Source: Motiliproteus sp965230735
GTDB lineage: Bacteria > Pseudomonadota > Gammaproteobacteria > Pseudomonadales > Balneatricaceae
Direction: 5' to 3'
DNA: 64,000 bases
Assembly (NCBI RefSeq): GCF_965230735.1
Contig: NZ_OZ246016.1
Coordinates: 3,720,001-3,784,000 of the forward strand
Shown here: piece by piece, positions 41,901-49,472 of the stretch
Layout of the letters: each line of letters begins with the position of its first letter
How positions within the stretch are numbered: position 1 is the stretch's first letter
Notes under the pieces: model-generated
Databases searched by the model: none
What the model saw: only the letters and a program-made list of their open reading frames with translations
What the model was told of the DNA's origin: nothing
Translations under genes and position numbers: made by a program

Positions 41901-43305
41901 CGGCACGACGTCCCTCCACCTCGCGACCGATACCGAGAATTTTGGCGTCTCCGGTCTGTTTATAGTTACGCAGATACTGATCGTGCTCACGATGGTAAGG
42001 CTCGGGCATCAACACATTGACATTTTTGCCGATCAGTTCAGAGCGAAGGTAGCCGAAGGTTGATTCAACGGCACTGTTGACCCGTTCGATAATCCCGTCT
42101 TCGTCGATAACAACAATACCGTCGACGGTGGATTCAAAAATCGCTTCTAGACGCTGCTCGGCGGCTTGCAGGTCCCGACGACCTGACGAAAAAATGTACA
42201 CCAGAATCAGTAGACCCAGTGACGCAACACCAGCTGCAACCAGTACCAAAATTCGACTCAGACGCCTTAATTCAAAAGCCTCGGCAAGGTTTTGCTGGCT
42301 GATCATCCCGATATCCAGCTGGTGGTTCCATGTCCAGGCAGCGACTACCGGTACGCCCCGGTAATCGGGATAACCTTCCAGATTCGAGCCGGCGTTTCCG
42401 GTTATTGCGTTTCGGGCCGTAAAGATCAATGGGCGATCGGTTGAGGCCGGCAGAACAGCGTCCGGCTGAGTCAGGTCGACTTCCGGATCCTTCAGGATAA
42501 CGCGGTGAGCACTGGACTCATTCGGTGCCAGCAAACCGACAGCCCGAAGTTGCTCATCAAACCGGCTTTCATTGAGCATTAGTCCCTGACGGTCAAAAAT
42601 ATAGGTTTCCCCGGTTTTGCCCAGGCGCCGTCGGTCCAGCAATGAAAACAGCGTTTCTTTGGGATCAATCCGCAGGGTTAGCAGGGCAATAATCCGACCC
42701 TCGGCATTACGGATCGGCGCCCCCGAAAACAGTGACAGGTCTTTGATTGGGGAGTCCGTCTCATTACCTGTCGAAAGTGGAACATCAGAAAACTGTACGT
42801 GGCTGACCGAGCTCTTCCCGGCCCACAGCGTACCGAGCAATCTGGGTTGCTCGGTTAACAGGTTACGGACAGCAAGATTGGTATTGCGAGAAGAGGCAAT
42901 ATTGGAGTTGCTCGGGTCAATGACGAAAAAGCCACGGTATTTCTGATCTGGCAATTGCTCGGCAATCAGTGCTCGTAACGCTAACAGCTCCGGAGCAGAC
43001 TTTAGAATCGACGCCTGAACGGGCCGTTGCAACAGCGCCTGGACGTAATCCACCAGATCTGGGTGACCGGCCAGATTCACGGCCACCTGCTTTTCACCTT
43101 CAACCCAGATGTCCAACGCTTCCGCGCTGCTTTGAAGAAGCGTTGAAAGGGTATTCTCAACCATACTGGAGTAGCGGCGCTCAAACGTTGAGATAGCCAT
43201 CGCAGCCAGAGCAATCAGAGCAATCAGAGCGACAAACAAGGCGAAGCGTTCACGAAAGCTTAAGGCCACCCAAGGAACGTACTGAGAGTATCGTTTTAAT
43301 CCCAC
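38983..43305 (-). CDS. Membrane hybrid histidine kinase with FixL-like PAS, two receivers and HPt
   Basis: A 1440-residue sensor. One membrane helix (about 20-38), a periplasmic Cache-like sensor region (about 45-350), a second helix (about 352-373), then three PAS domains (about 385-500, 510-635, 660-775). A HisKA follows with His803 (MSHEIRTPLNG), then the ATPase (NFVGNAIKF, DNGVG, GGTGLGL). The first receiver is degenerate (Asp1094 only loosely placed). The second has Asp1240 (TDCHMPNMDG), and a C-terminal HPt has His1383 (AHKLKSSAR). The first PAS keeps the FixL heme-pocket pair, His441 and Arg461, with the same 20-residue spacing. The start is GTG. It lies 157 bases after the soluble kinase of the stressosome block and is probably functionally tied to it. 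Confidence 0.93.
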   Translation of the reverse strand: MGLKRYSQYVPWVALSFRERFALFVALIALIALAAMAISTFERRYSSMVENTLSTLLQSSAEALDIWVEGEKQVAVNLAGHPDLVDYVQALLQRPVQASILKSAPELLALRALIAEQLPDQKYRGFFVIDPSNSNIASSRNTNLAVRNLLTEQPRLLGTLWAGKSSVSHVQFSDVPLSTGNETDSPIKDLSLFSGAPIRNAEGRIIALLTLRIDPKETLFSLLDRRRLGKTGETYIFDRQGLMLNESRFDEQLRAVGLLAPNESSAHRVILKDPEVDLTQPDAVLPASTDRPLIFTARNAITGNAGSNLEGYPDYRGVPVVAAWTWNHQLDIGMISQQNLAEAFELRRLSRILVLVAAGVASLGLLILVYIFSSGRRDLQAAEQRLEAIFESTVDGIVVIDEDGIIERVNSAVESTFGYLRSELIGKNVNVLMPEPYHREHDQYLRNYKQTGDAKILGIGREVEGRRADGSCFPLELSVANLRLDHGAYYTGVIRDITERKETQSQLQRERNFNRNVLDSLADQITVLDYTGNIIFSNRAWRESSLGIELGGEGEYLGKNYIDYLQRRGIGKAIPDQSACEQLVKLVQGELDHFEIEYRYHSQDASRWLRMCCTSITNLNRRLVLITYTDITDRVNSELQAVSKKEAVEAVNQVLKLTNRALEQTGFAQYWIDAQSARLLRVSDEACRFLGYSREDLLTMSVMDIDPNYDKARFLQRSEQIRERGWARFETTLRTQDGRDLDVEITIMYHAQKGNGVKQPNMLVAFGQDITQRKSEQVELIYAREQAEQANRAKSAFLATMSHEIRTPLNGVVGMIDVLANTSINDNQREMIRSIQESSFILTHVIDDILDFSKIEAGGLQLESAPIYLDEVVDSVGESLRSLATSNEVDLLIFCDRQIPKLLGDAVRLQQLLYNFVGNAIKFTREVQERLRQVEILAQMESYDPDHVNIRLCVHDNGVGMTPEVKSRLFQAFSQGEDSTTRRFGGTGLGLVICQRLVELMDGVIELQSSPDQGSQFIIHLTLERDKDHPDPPEPSELAGVRALLVTDQERAGWLLSECLRQAGADVETAASAKALEQARNWFTDSSQQVVLIDSRSDPNAAKGLRDQLRQAGDIGPLRFVMLQRGNRRHPRSDGDDGTTLDLNMARRSQLLNAVAASLGWESTKPVDSLITADTALTLMSVDEAQQAGQLILVAEDHSINQKVIYQQLGMLGYVADFADDGVEALRMWRSGKYALVLTDCHMPNMDGYTLAQTIREQESDGQRIPIIAITADALKGVDTSCLEAGMDDYLTKPMKLSSLQSTLAKWMPSPLLKQSLDAQEQSTNSDQCPVEPSQLVEVLGSDEPELLLEFYEDFLKSGGALVEIISVAQARSDLEEVAAQAHKLKSSARMVGANGLADISFTLEQAGKQGLELPAQDIERLQQQFERVSDWIDTYRQEI

Positions 43306-43461
43306 GCTATCGCCTATTTATCTCGTAAACTGGAACGATTCCCGGGCCTCTGATCGACCTATAACGGTGTAATCGGCATGACTCATCGAAAGCCCTTGTG
43401 CTTGACATATCGCGGCTCACTTCTTTAACCCAGCTTTGTAACCCTCAGGCAAAGCCCAACA

Positions 43462-45903
43462 TTACTGCCGCTTCCCTACCTGAAGGTACTTCTTTATACG
43501 AGACTCGGTACTCTCAATGCACATCGGTAGCATCAAAAAGTTATGGGTGATTTCCTCCTGTTGATTACGGGTACAGGCGTTCTCGAGTTCCGCGCAGAGG
43601 TCTCCCAGAGGCATAGCACCTACCGAACGAGAGGCAGATTTGAGCTTGTGAGCAATGCTTCCCAGCTTGCGGGAATCCTGCTGCTGGTAAAGTGCTTCGA
43701 TCTGAAAGTTCTCGGTGTGGAGCATAGCCAGGTAATCGGTAAGCAACTCGTTGATCGTTTCCGGATCATCGCCGACCAACTCCATCAAGAAGGCAACATC
43801 CCAGATGGAGTTAGCATTGTCTTTGTTAAGCTCTAATTCGTTTGCAGAGGATGCCGGAGAACCGTTAGCAGCAGGTAGCCAGTTGCCAAGAGCTTGCTCC
43901 AGCTGATTGAGTTGGATCGGTTTAGTGAGGTAATCGTCGATGCCGACCTCGCGAGCGCGGACCGACTCCCCGCGCAGTGCATTAGCTGTGAGAGCCAGGA
44001 TCGGCAGATGCGTTGTGGAGGGTTCGTCACTGCGGATCGCTTTGGCCAGTTGGTAACCGTCAAGTTTGGGCATATGAAGGTCAGTCAGCAGTAGTGCATA
44101 ATCCCCCTCACGCCAAAGCTGCAGCGCTTGTTCACCGTCTTCGGCCACTTCGGCGGCATAACCAAGCAGACTCAACTGCTGAAGAATGACCTTTCGATTT
44201 ACGAAGTCGTCCTCGGCGATAAGGATCAAGCGGCCTTCTGCTCTGGCATTGGCGATGGAGGGTGGTGCAGCCCGTACACCGTCATCCATCTGCTCGTCCA
44301 GATCCATAAAAATATCCGGGGAGGCTCTACCCGCCGCCACTGCAACGGCCCGCAGCAGAGCAGAGCGGCAGAGCACCGAGCAGTCCAGCGTGACCATACC
44401 GGACTGATCCTGATGGGGCCGGGCACGCACCCCCTGGGTTAGCAGTAGCAAATACCCGATACAATCCAGATTGGCCTCGGCACGATCCTGCACGTGCGAA
44501 GAGGGGGTTCGAGCCTCCAGGTCATGAATGATAACCGGGTGGGGGGACGCTACCCGTTCGCACAGTGCGAAGGCCTCGTCCTGATCAGACACTTGAAAGA
44601 CATCAGCACCGGCGTGCTCTAGATAGACTCGGATATCACCGGATCTAGCGGAGGAGCTGGAGATGAGAATACAGTCCAGATTGTTCAATACCACCGGTGC
44701 CTTGGCCGTTGCCTCTTCAGAAACTTCAAAAGGCAAAGTAACGGTGAAGACAGTCCCTTCGCCCAGAGTGCTGGCCACTGAAATTTCACCGTGCATCAGG
44801 TCGATCAGGCGCTTGCTGATTGCCAACCCAAGCCCGGTACCGCCGAATCGTCGAGTGGTTGAGCTTTCTCCCTGTTGGAAGGAGTTGAACAGAGTGCTGA
44901 GAGTCTCCGGCGTCATGCCGATGCCGTTATCGGCGATGCTGAAATCCAGATGCAGCGGATCGGTGTTAGCGATATCGACTCGTACTACGACTTTTCCCTG
45001 CCGATCCTTATCACTGCTGAACTTAATTGCGTTTCCGACCAGGTTATAAAGAATCTGCCTCAACCGCGTAGAATCGGACAATACCTGCTCGGGTACTTGC
45101 GGATCGACAAAAAGACTCAAATCCACCTCTTTACCCTGGGCAACCGGACGGAGTGAGATGCAGATCCCCTCTACGACGTCCCAAACCGAAACGTCGGTAT
45201 GCTCAAGATCCAGATGGCCAGCCTCAATTTTGGAAAAGTCTAGAATATCGTCGATGATCCGTAACAGGGAAAAGGCGGAGTCGCGGATTGTGGCAACCGA
45301 GTCGGCCTGGAGATTATCAAGCTGGGTAGTAGAAAGAACTTCCGCCATCCCAACAATTCCGTTCATAGGTGTGCGGATCTCGTGGCTCATAGCGGCCAAA
45401 AAAGCCGATTTAGCTTTGTTGGCTGCGGCCTCGGCATCGCGAGCCTGCATCAGTTCCTGCATCAGTTCCTCCTCGCTCCGGTAGGCCAGAATGTCTCTGG
45501 CCTGCTCCAGGAGCGCGTCGGAAACGAAAGAGCTACTCAAAGAAAGCGGCATCGACATTCGCGCGTGGATTATCTGACCCTCGTTACTGATCTCAAGGAG
45601 AGGGAAAACCCTCTCCAATTGCTCCCGGTCTACGGGAAGGCTGTCGGATCTCGCACTGTATTTGAGCGTTAGATCATGGCCGGTAGTTGTCGAGGTTATG
45701 CTGAACTGGATGTTTGGGTTACTGCCGTAAATCTGGGCACGAGAAAGTTCCGATAGCGTCGATACCACACGGCTGATATCGATATCACCAAGACCCAGAC
45801 AGCGGGCCATATCCTCAGCCCGATTACAGCTATGGCGTATCATCTCCCGGTTGCCTAGATCAAGGTCGCCCAGTACGTAATCGGCGTTTTCAATAAGATT
45901 CAT
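43462..45903 (-). CDS. Soluble hybrid histidine kinase with HPt, stressosome output partner
   Basis: An 813-residue cytoplasmic kinase without membrane segments. Residues 1-135 look like a degenerate RsbT-type ATPase fold (RHSCNRAEDMARCLGLGDID, then VVSTLSELSRAQIYG) that has lost the N-box Asn. A coiled linker leads to HisKA (His174, MSHEIRTPMNG) and the catalytic domain (NLVGNAIKF, DNGIG, GGTGLGL). A pseudo-receiver (about 409-530) without an acceptor Asp follows. Then come a true receiver (Asp608, TDLHMPKLDG) and an HPt (His752, AHKLKSASRS). Its ATG overlaps the stop of the phosphatase gene, so it is translationally coupled to the RsbRSTX genes. The position matches the downstream kinase of the Vibrio vulnificus stressosome cluster. 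Confidence 0.92.
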   Translation of the reverse strand: MNLIENADYVLGDLDLGNREMIRHSCNRAEDMARCLGLGDIDISRVVSTLSELSRAQIYGSNPNIQFSITSTTTGHDLTLKYSARSDSLPVDREQLERVFPLLEISNEGQIIHARMSMPLSLSSSFVSDALLEQARDILAYRSEEELMQELMQARDAEAAANKAKSAFLAAMSHEIRTPMNGIVGMAEVLSTTQLDNLQADSVATIRDSAFSLLRIIDDILDFSKIEAGHLDLEHTDVSVWDVVEGICISLRPVAQGKEVDLSLFVDPQVPEQVLSDSTRLRQILYNLVGNAIKFSSDKDRQGKVVVRVDIANTDPLHLDFSIADNGIGMTPETLSTLFNSFQQGESSTTRRFGGTGLGLAISKRLIDLMHGEISVASTLGEGTVFTVTLPFEVSEEATAKAPVVLNNLDCILISSSSARSGDIRVYLEHAGADVFQVSDQDEAFALCERVASPHPVIIHDLEARTPSSHVQDRAEANLDCIGYLLLLTQGVRARPHQDQSGMVTLDCSVLCRSALLRAVAVAAGRASPDIFMDLDEQMDDGVRAAPPSIANARAEGRLILIAEDDFVNRKVILQQLSLLGYAAEVAEDGEQALQLWREGDYALLLTDLHMPKLDGYQLAKAIRSDEPSTTHLPILALTANALRGESVRAREVGIDDYLTKPIQLNQLEQALGNWLPAANGSPASSANELELNKDNANSIWDVAFLMELVGDDPETINELLTDYLAMLHTENFQIEALYQQQDSRKLGSIAHKLKSASRSVGAMPLGDLCAELENACTRNQQEEITHNFLMLPMCIESTESRIKKYLQVGKRQ

Positions 45904-46490
45904 GCTGCAGCTCCGCGGCGAACGACGATACAGCTGGCATCATCGGTATCCTTGCCAAAGCGCTCGACTAGTTCGGTGGCGATGTTTTTGGCGTCACCCC
46001 CCTTCGTATTGGTAAACAAGGTTTCGAGATCTCTGGAATGCACCCCATCGCTGCACAGCACCAGCAGCTCCCCCAATCTCAACCTCGTGTGCTCTTGGCG
46101 AACGCTCGGCATTATCTGGCCCAATAATCCTGATCGGGAGATCAGAGTTCGTCCCGCACGCCCGAGAGTACACGCGTAGATGTTACCGACACCGGCAAAA
46201 TTCAACTCACCACTGCTAGCATCCAGCAATGCCAGCCCGGCGACAGCTCCACGAGAGTAACGAATATGCCGATGCAACCCTTGCAGCAATCCGGTCAGGT
46301 CTTCATCCAACAAGTGGGATCGCAGATACTCCCCGCATTCAACAGCCAAAGCATGGGCCTTGGGACCATGCCCGGCAACATCGATTAACCCCAGAAAGAG
46401 CTGTTCACCATGCTGCTCAATGACCGCCAAGTCGCCAGATTGCGCCTCTCCAGGAAAGGGCCGGCAAAGCGCAAAACTATCGAGGTTCAT
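45900..46490 (-). CDS. rsbX: RsbX-like SpoIIE/PP2C phosphatase
   Basis: A 196-residue stand-alone PP2C-type phosphatase. Metal-site motifs are visible: GDLAVIEQHGEQLFLGLIDV followed by AGHG, then LLVLCSDGVHSRDLE and the C-terminal DDASCIVVRR. In stressosomes RsbX removes phosphate from RsbR and RsbS and resets the complex. I start at MNLDSFALCRPF (ATG); a TTG three codons earlier is possible. It overlaps the end of rsbT and the start of the hybrid kinase gene. Confidence 0.88.
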   Translation of the reverse strand: MNLDSFALCRPFPGEAQSGDLAVIEQHGEQLFLGLIDVAGHGPKAHALAVECGEYLRSHLLDEDLTGLLQGLHRHIRYSRGAVAGLALLDASSGELNFAGVGNIYACTLGRAGRTLISRSGLLGQIMPSVRQEHTRLRLGELLVLCSDGVHSRDLETLFTNTKGGDAKNIATELVERFGKDTDDASCIVVRRGAAA

Positions 46491-46986
46491 GAGTTCCAAG
46501 TCCCCATTTCGTGGCGACGATACAGGTGCCTTTGCCTGGGGTGGAGTCGATGGTCATTTCATCCATCAGTCGTGATACCCCGCCAAGCCCAAGCCCCAGG
46601 CTGCTGAACCTAGGCCGGGTCGTGTAACCGTCCACAAGAGCCCGCTGAATATCGGCGATTCCCGGCCCCCGGTCACTGGCAGTGATTCGTACTCCCTTGC
46701 AGCCAGCCTGCTCAACAGTCTGAATAGTCATCGTCCCTCCGCCGGCATGAATCAGAATATTGTTGCCAAGCTCATAGATGGCCGTTGCCATCATCTGAAT
46801 CTGAACCTGGGTCAGACCTGAGGATCGACCGAAGGCTGCAGCCGAGCTTGCCGCAACATCGTTATCGTGAAATACCGTCAGGTCGATCTCTGCTTCTTCC
46901 TGAACCTGGGTTTCGTAAACCTCAGCGCCCATTAGAGGAGGACGACAGATGAGCAGATGATTTGGATAGTGCCGTTCGTGCATCAT
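46477..46986 (-). CDS. rsbT: Stressosome serine kinase RsbT
   Basis: A GHKL-type kinase of 169 residues. The N-box is MMATAIYELGNNILIHAGGG, then ITASDRGPGIADIQRALVDG. The lid is SSLGLGLGGVSRLMDEMTID, ending GKGTCIVATKW, a full RsbT pattern. In stressosomes RsbT phosphorylates RsbR and RsbS and, once released, activates the output. I start at the ATG with GGAG five bases upstream (MMHERH). That makes an unusual 65-base overlap with rsbS; a later ATG (MGAEVY, 46932) would cut the overlap to 11 bases but lacks a ribosome-binding site. Confidence 0.9.
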   Translation of the reverse strand: MMHERHYPNHLLICRPPLMGAEVYETQVQEEAEIDLTVFHDNDVAASSAAAFGRSSGLTQVQIQMMATAIYELGNNILIHAGGGTMTIQTVEQAGCKGVRITASDRGPGIADIQRALVDGYTTRPRFSSLGLGLGGVSRLMDEMTIDSTPGKGTCIVATKWGLGTHEPR

Positions 46987-47317
46987 CGATACTCCGCTCA
47001 AAAACCAAGCCTCTGCAATCTAGATCCAAGGCAATGATCGAAGCCGCCACCCCTGGGTTGATGCCTGAGATACGGGATCTAATTCCCAGTAGCGATGCCA
47101 TTCTGCTTGTATCCACCAGTGTACGGACAAAGAGTGAATCGATACTCGAAACAGTACCAAGATCCAGAATTAACCCTTTGGCATCGCTTTGTTTGAGCCG
47201 CAAAATCAGCGCCTGTTGCAGGGCCTGCAAATAGTCCTCATCCCAATCTCCCGAGACCGAAACCACCAGCGAGCTTTCCATCAACGTCATAGCTGTCAAG
47301 GAAGGGGTTAGAGACAC
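46922..47317 (-). CDS. rsbS: Stressosome scaffold protein RsbS (STAS domain)
   Basis: A 131-residue STAS-domain protein. The phosphorylation helix region is LILDLGTVSSIDSLFVRTLV, with Ser61 directly after Asp60, the place of the RsbS phospho-serine. LLGIRSRISGINPGVAASII is the second family block. The start is GTG with a GGAGG site. It is 49 bases after the rsbR-like gene. RsbS would co-assemble with the RsbR-like protein and hold RsbT. Confidence 0.9.
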   Translation of the reverse strand: MSLTPSLTAMTLMESSLVVSVSGDWDEDYLQALQQALILRLKQSDAKGLILDLGTVSSIDSLFVRTLVDTSRMASLLGIRSRISGINPGVAASIIALDLDCRGLVFERSIDDARTALSKSSAHLSSSSNGR

Positions 47318-47366
47318 CTAATCCTCCCGCTGATCAGAGTTAAGCCCCGAAACCGAAAAGTTGACT

Positions 47367-47786
47367 TCATTCGCTTCGGACTCGCTCAATCGGCTTAATT
47401 TCGTGACCTGTCTTTGTCAATGCCACCTGCAGGGCATCTTTGATGGTAGATGACGTCGTGGTATTGCCTAGATCAACGCCTAAATGAACCATAGTTTGGG
47501 CGATTTCCGGTGAAATTCCTGAAATCACCATTTCACACCCCATTAAGCGGGTGGCCTGCCCCATCTTTATCAGGTGATTGGCTACGGCAGTATCAATTAC
47601 CGAAACTCCAAGAATATCCAAAATGACTGCTCTAGCACCGTTATCGAGTATCTTGCTCAGAACTCGATCCATCATCAGCTGGGTTCGTCTCGAGTCCAGC
47701 GTTCCTTGAGCTGCGACAAACAGAATCTTGTCCCAGATTATGTTTACCGCGATGCCTTCTTCGGCTTGAATACCGTCGCTTATCAT
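47367..47786 (-). CDS. RsbR-like STAS protein without N-terminal sensor domain
   Basis: A 139-residue protein consisting almost wholly of the RsbR-type STAS domain. ILDILGVSVIDTAVANHLIK carries candidate phospho-Thr66, and MVISGISPEIAQTMVHLGVD carries candidate Thr98. Classical RsbR proteins have an extra N-terminal sensor of about 130 residues (a non-heme or heme globin, or PAS); here only about 12 residues precede the STAS fold. AGGGG lies ahead of the ATG. It is the first of the rsbR-S-T-X genes and follows the receiver-EAL gene by 92 bases. Sensing must be done elsewhere, or this protein only builds the core. Confidence 0.87.
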   Translation of the reverse strand: MISDGIQAEEGIAVNIIWDKILFVAAQGTLDSRRTQLMMDRVLSKILDNGARAVILDILGVSVIDTAVANHLIKMGQATRLMGCEMVISGISPEIAQTMVHLGVDLGNTTTSSTIKDALQVALTKTGHEIKPIERVRSE

Positions 47787-47878
47787 TTGATACCCCTAAT
47801 TGATTATTGAACGAATCATTCTGTAGATTCGGTAATTTGAAGTCACAACAGGTATGAGATCCATCGCTTCGACTTAGA

Positions 47879-49081
47879 TCAGTGAGCAAGTCCTAATAAA
47901 CTTTTGCTCCGCTCTTTCCACGTACCTATCCAGTTTTCCAGTTCAGATGCCAGCATCGGTTTACCGATATAAAAGCCCTGTGCCAAATCACACTCTGTTG
48001 TCCGCAGAAACGCCCAATCATTGGCATCTTCCACACCCTCAGCGACAGAACGGATCCCCAACTTTTTGGCCATACCCAGGCTCGCTTCAAAAATCGCCTT
48101 TTCAGAACCTTCACGGTATGCACCATGGACAAAGCCCCGGTCAATCTTCAGCTCGTCGAAGGGCATATCGCGTAACTGCACCAGAGATGAGTGACCGGTC
48201 CCAAAATCGTCGATAGAAAGACCGGTGTTTTTCAGCCGTAAACGGGTGAAGATGTCCAGTGAGGCTTGGCGATCCTGCATCAGCCTACTCTCCGTAACTT
48301 CAAGGATCAGGCTCGATAGGGGAGCCTCAAACGCTTTGGCAACTGCTTCGAGACGATCTGGAAAATCCAATGAAGTCACATTGTCCATGGAAATATTCAC
48401 GGCCACATGAAAACTCAGCCCTGCGTCCTTCCATTGCCGGATCTGGTGCAGAGCGTTGCTGAGTACACATTCAGTAAGATCATTGATCAGACCATGCTGC
48501 TCAGCTACCGAGATAAATTGATTGGGAAAAACCAGGCCGTCGGTGGGGTGCTGCCAGCGCACCAGGGTTTCGACGCCTGTCATGCGACCGGTTGTGACTT
48601 CAATCTTGGGTTGGTAGAAATTAACGAGCTCGTTTTGAGTGAGGGCACGTTTCAGCTCTTTATGAGAGTAGATCTTTAAATCATCACGAGAACCGCCAAG
48701 CATAGGAGGTAGCTTCGCATTCAGTATGCTACGCAACGTGTGTGGCTTAACGGGTTTTTGCAAGCAGCCAAGAATATTGAGTTGGTAGGTGTCGGCTAGT
48801 CTTTGTGCACTTTGCAGAATGCGATTGTCTTCGCCGCTGACCAGCACCAAGCTACCGCGATAGCCGTGATGTGCGAGGTGGCGGACAAACTCGATACCGT
48901 CCATCTCTGGCATCTGCAGGTCGCAGAATACAAGGGTATCGACGTGGGCATCACCGACTAACTGCGACAATGCTTCGCTGGCGCGTTGGAACAGGTCGAT
49001 CTTTCTAAAGCCAAGCATCGACAATTGCCGGGAAAATAGCTTGAGGACGAATGGATCGTCATCAATCACCAGCACTTTCAT
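47879..49081 (-). CDS. Receiver-EAL response regulator (c-di-GMP phosphodiesterase)
   Basis: A 400-residue response regulator. The N-terminal receiver (about 1-120) has the acceptor Asp in VFCDLQMPEMDG. A C-terminal EAL domain (about 140-390) would cleave cyclic di-GMP. The EAL motif appears as GVETLVRW, keeping the catalytic Glu. The other metal and catalytic residues are present in VAVNIS, LEVTESRLM, LSIDDFGTGHSSL, LKIDRGFV and VAEGVED, so activity is likely. A perfect GGAGG site precedes the ATG. It lies directly upstream of the stressosome genes and is a natural acceptor for the HPt-bearing kinases. Confidence 0.93.
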   Translation of the reverse strand: MKVLVIDDDPFVLKLFSRQLSMLGFRKIDLFQRASEALSQLVGDAHVDTLVFCDLQMPEMDGIEFVRHLAHHGYRGSLVLVSGEDNRILQSAQRLADTYQLNILGCLQKPVKPHTLRSILNAKLPPMLGGSRDDLKIYSHKELKRALTQNELVNFYQPKIEVTTGRMTGVETLVRWQHPTDGLVFPNQFISVAEQHGLINDLTECVLSNALHQIRQWKDAGLSFHVAVNISMDNVTSLDFPDRLEAVAKAFEAPLSSLILEVTESRLMQDRQASLDIFTRLRLKNTGLSIDDFGTGHSSLVQLRDMPFDELKIDRGFVHGAYREGSEKAIFEASLGMAKKLGIRSVAEGVEDANDWAFLRTTECDLAQGFYIGKPMLASELENWIGTWKERSKSLLGLAH

Positions 49082-49472
49082 TACTACCTCCTTGTAGCAC
49101 CGACTTCCGCCACAAACCCCTCATCAGCTAGCTCTTTTATCGTAGGCTCTCCCTAAGAGTACGGGAATCGACTTGGATAACGGGCTGACTAAGTGCAAAT
49201 GACCGATACCTGTGTACTCATCAGTCTAAGTCCCTTTTCTTCAAGAGACCCTTATTCAAAACTAACCAATTAAATGGCTCACGGTGTTGCTCCTTGATTA
49301 GGATAGCACCGAATAACCCTCCTGCAGGGACGACCAAGGTATGTTGGACTAATGAGCTATTATTATCTGCACTCAAATAGCAGATATAAACCACTGCTGG
49401 TGCTCAATCACTAAATGACTATATGTCACTGTACTCACTATCTTCAGTAGCACCGGCGCGAGGTGTGCTGAG
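49082..49472. other. 391-base intergenic region upstream of the receiver-EAL gene
   Basis: No convincing coding frame. It should hold the promoter of the receiver-EAL and stressosome genes and the 3' end of the receiver gene upstream. I see no intrinsic terminator, no long inverted repeat and no clear sigma-54 site. Confidence 0.5.
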
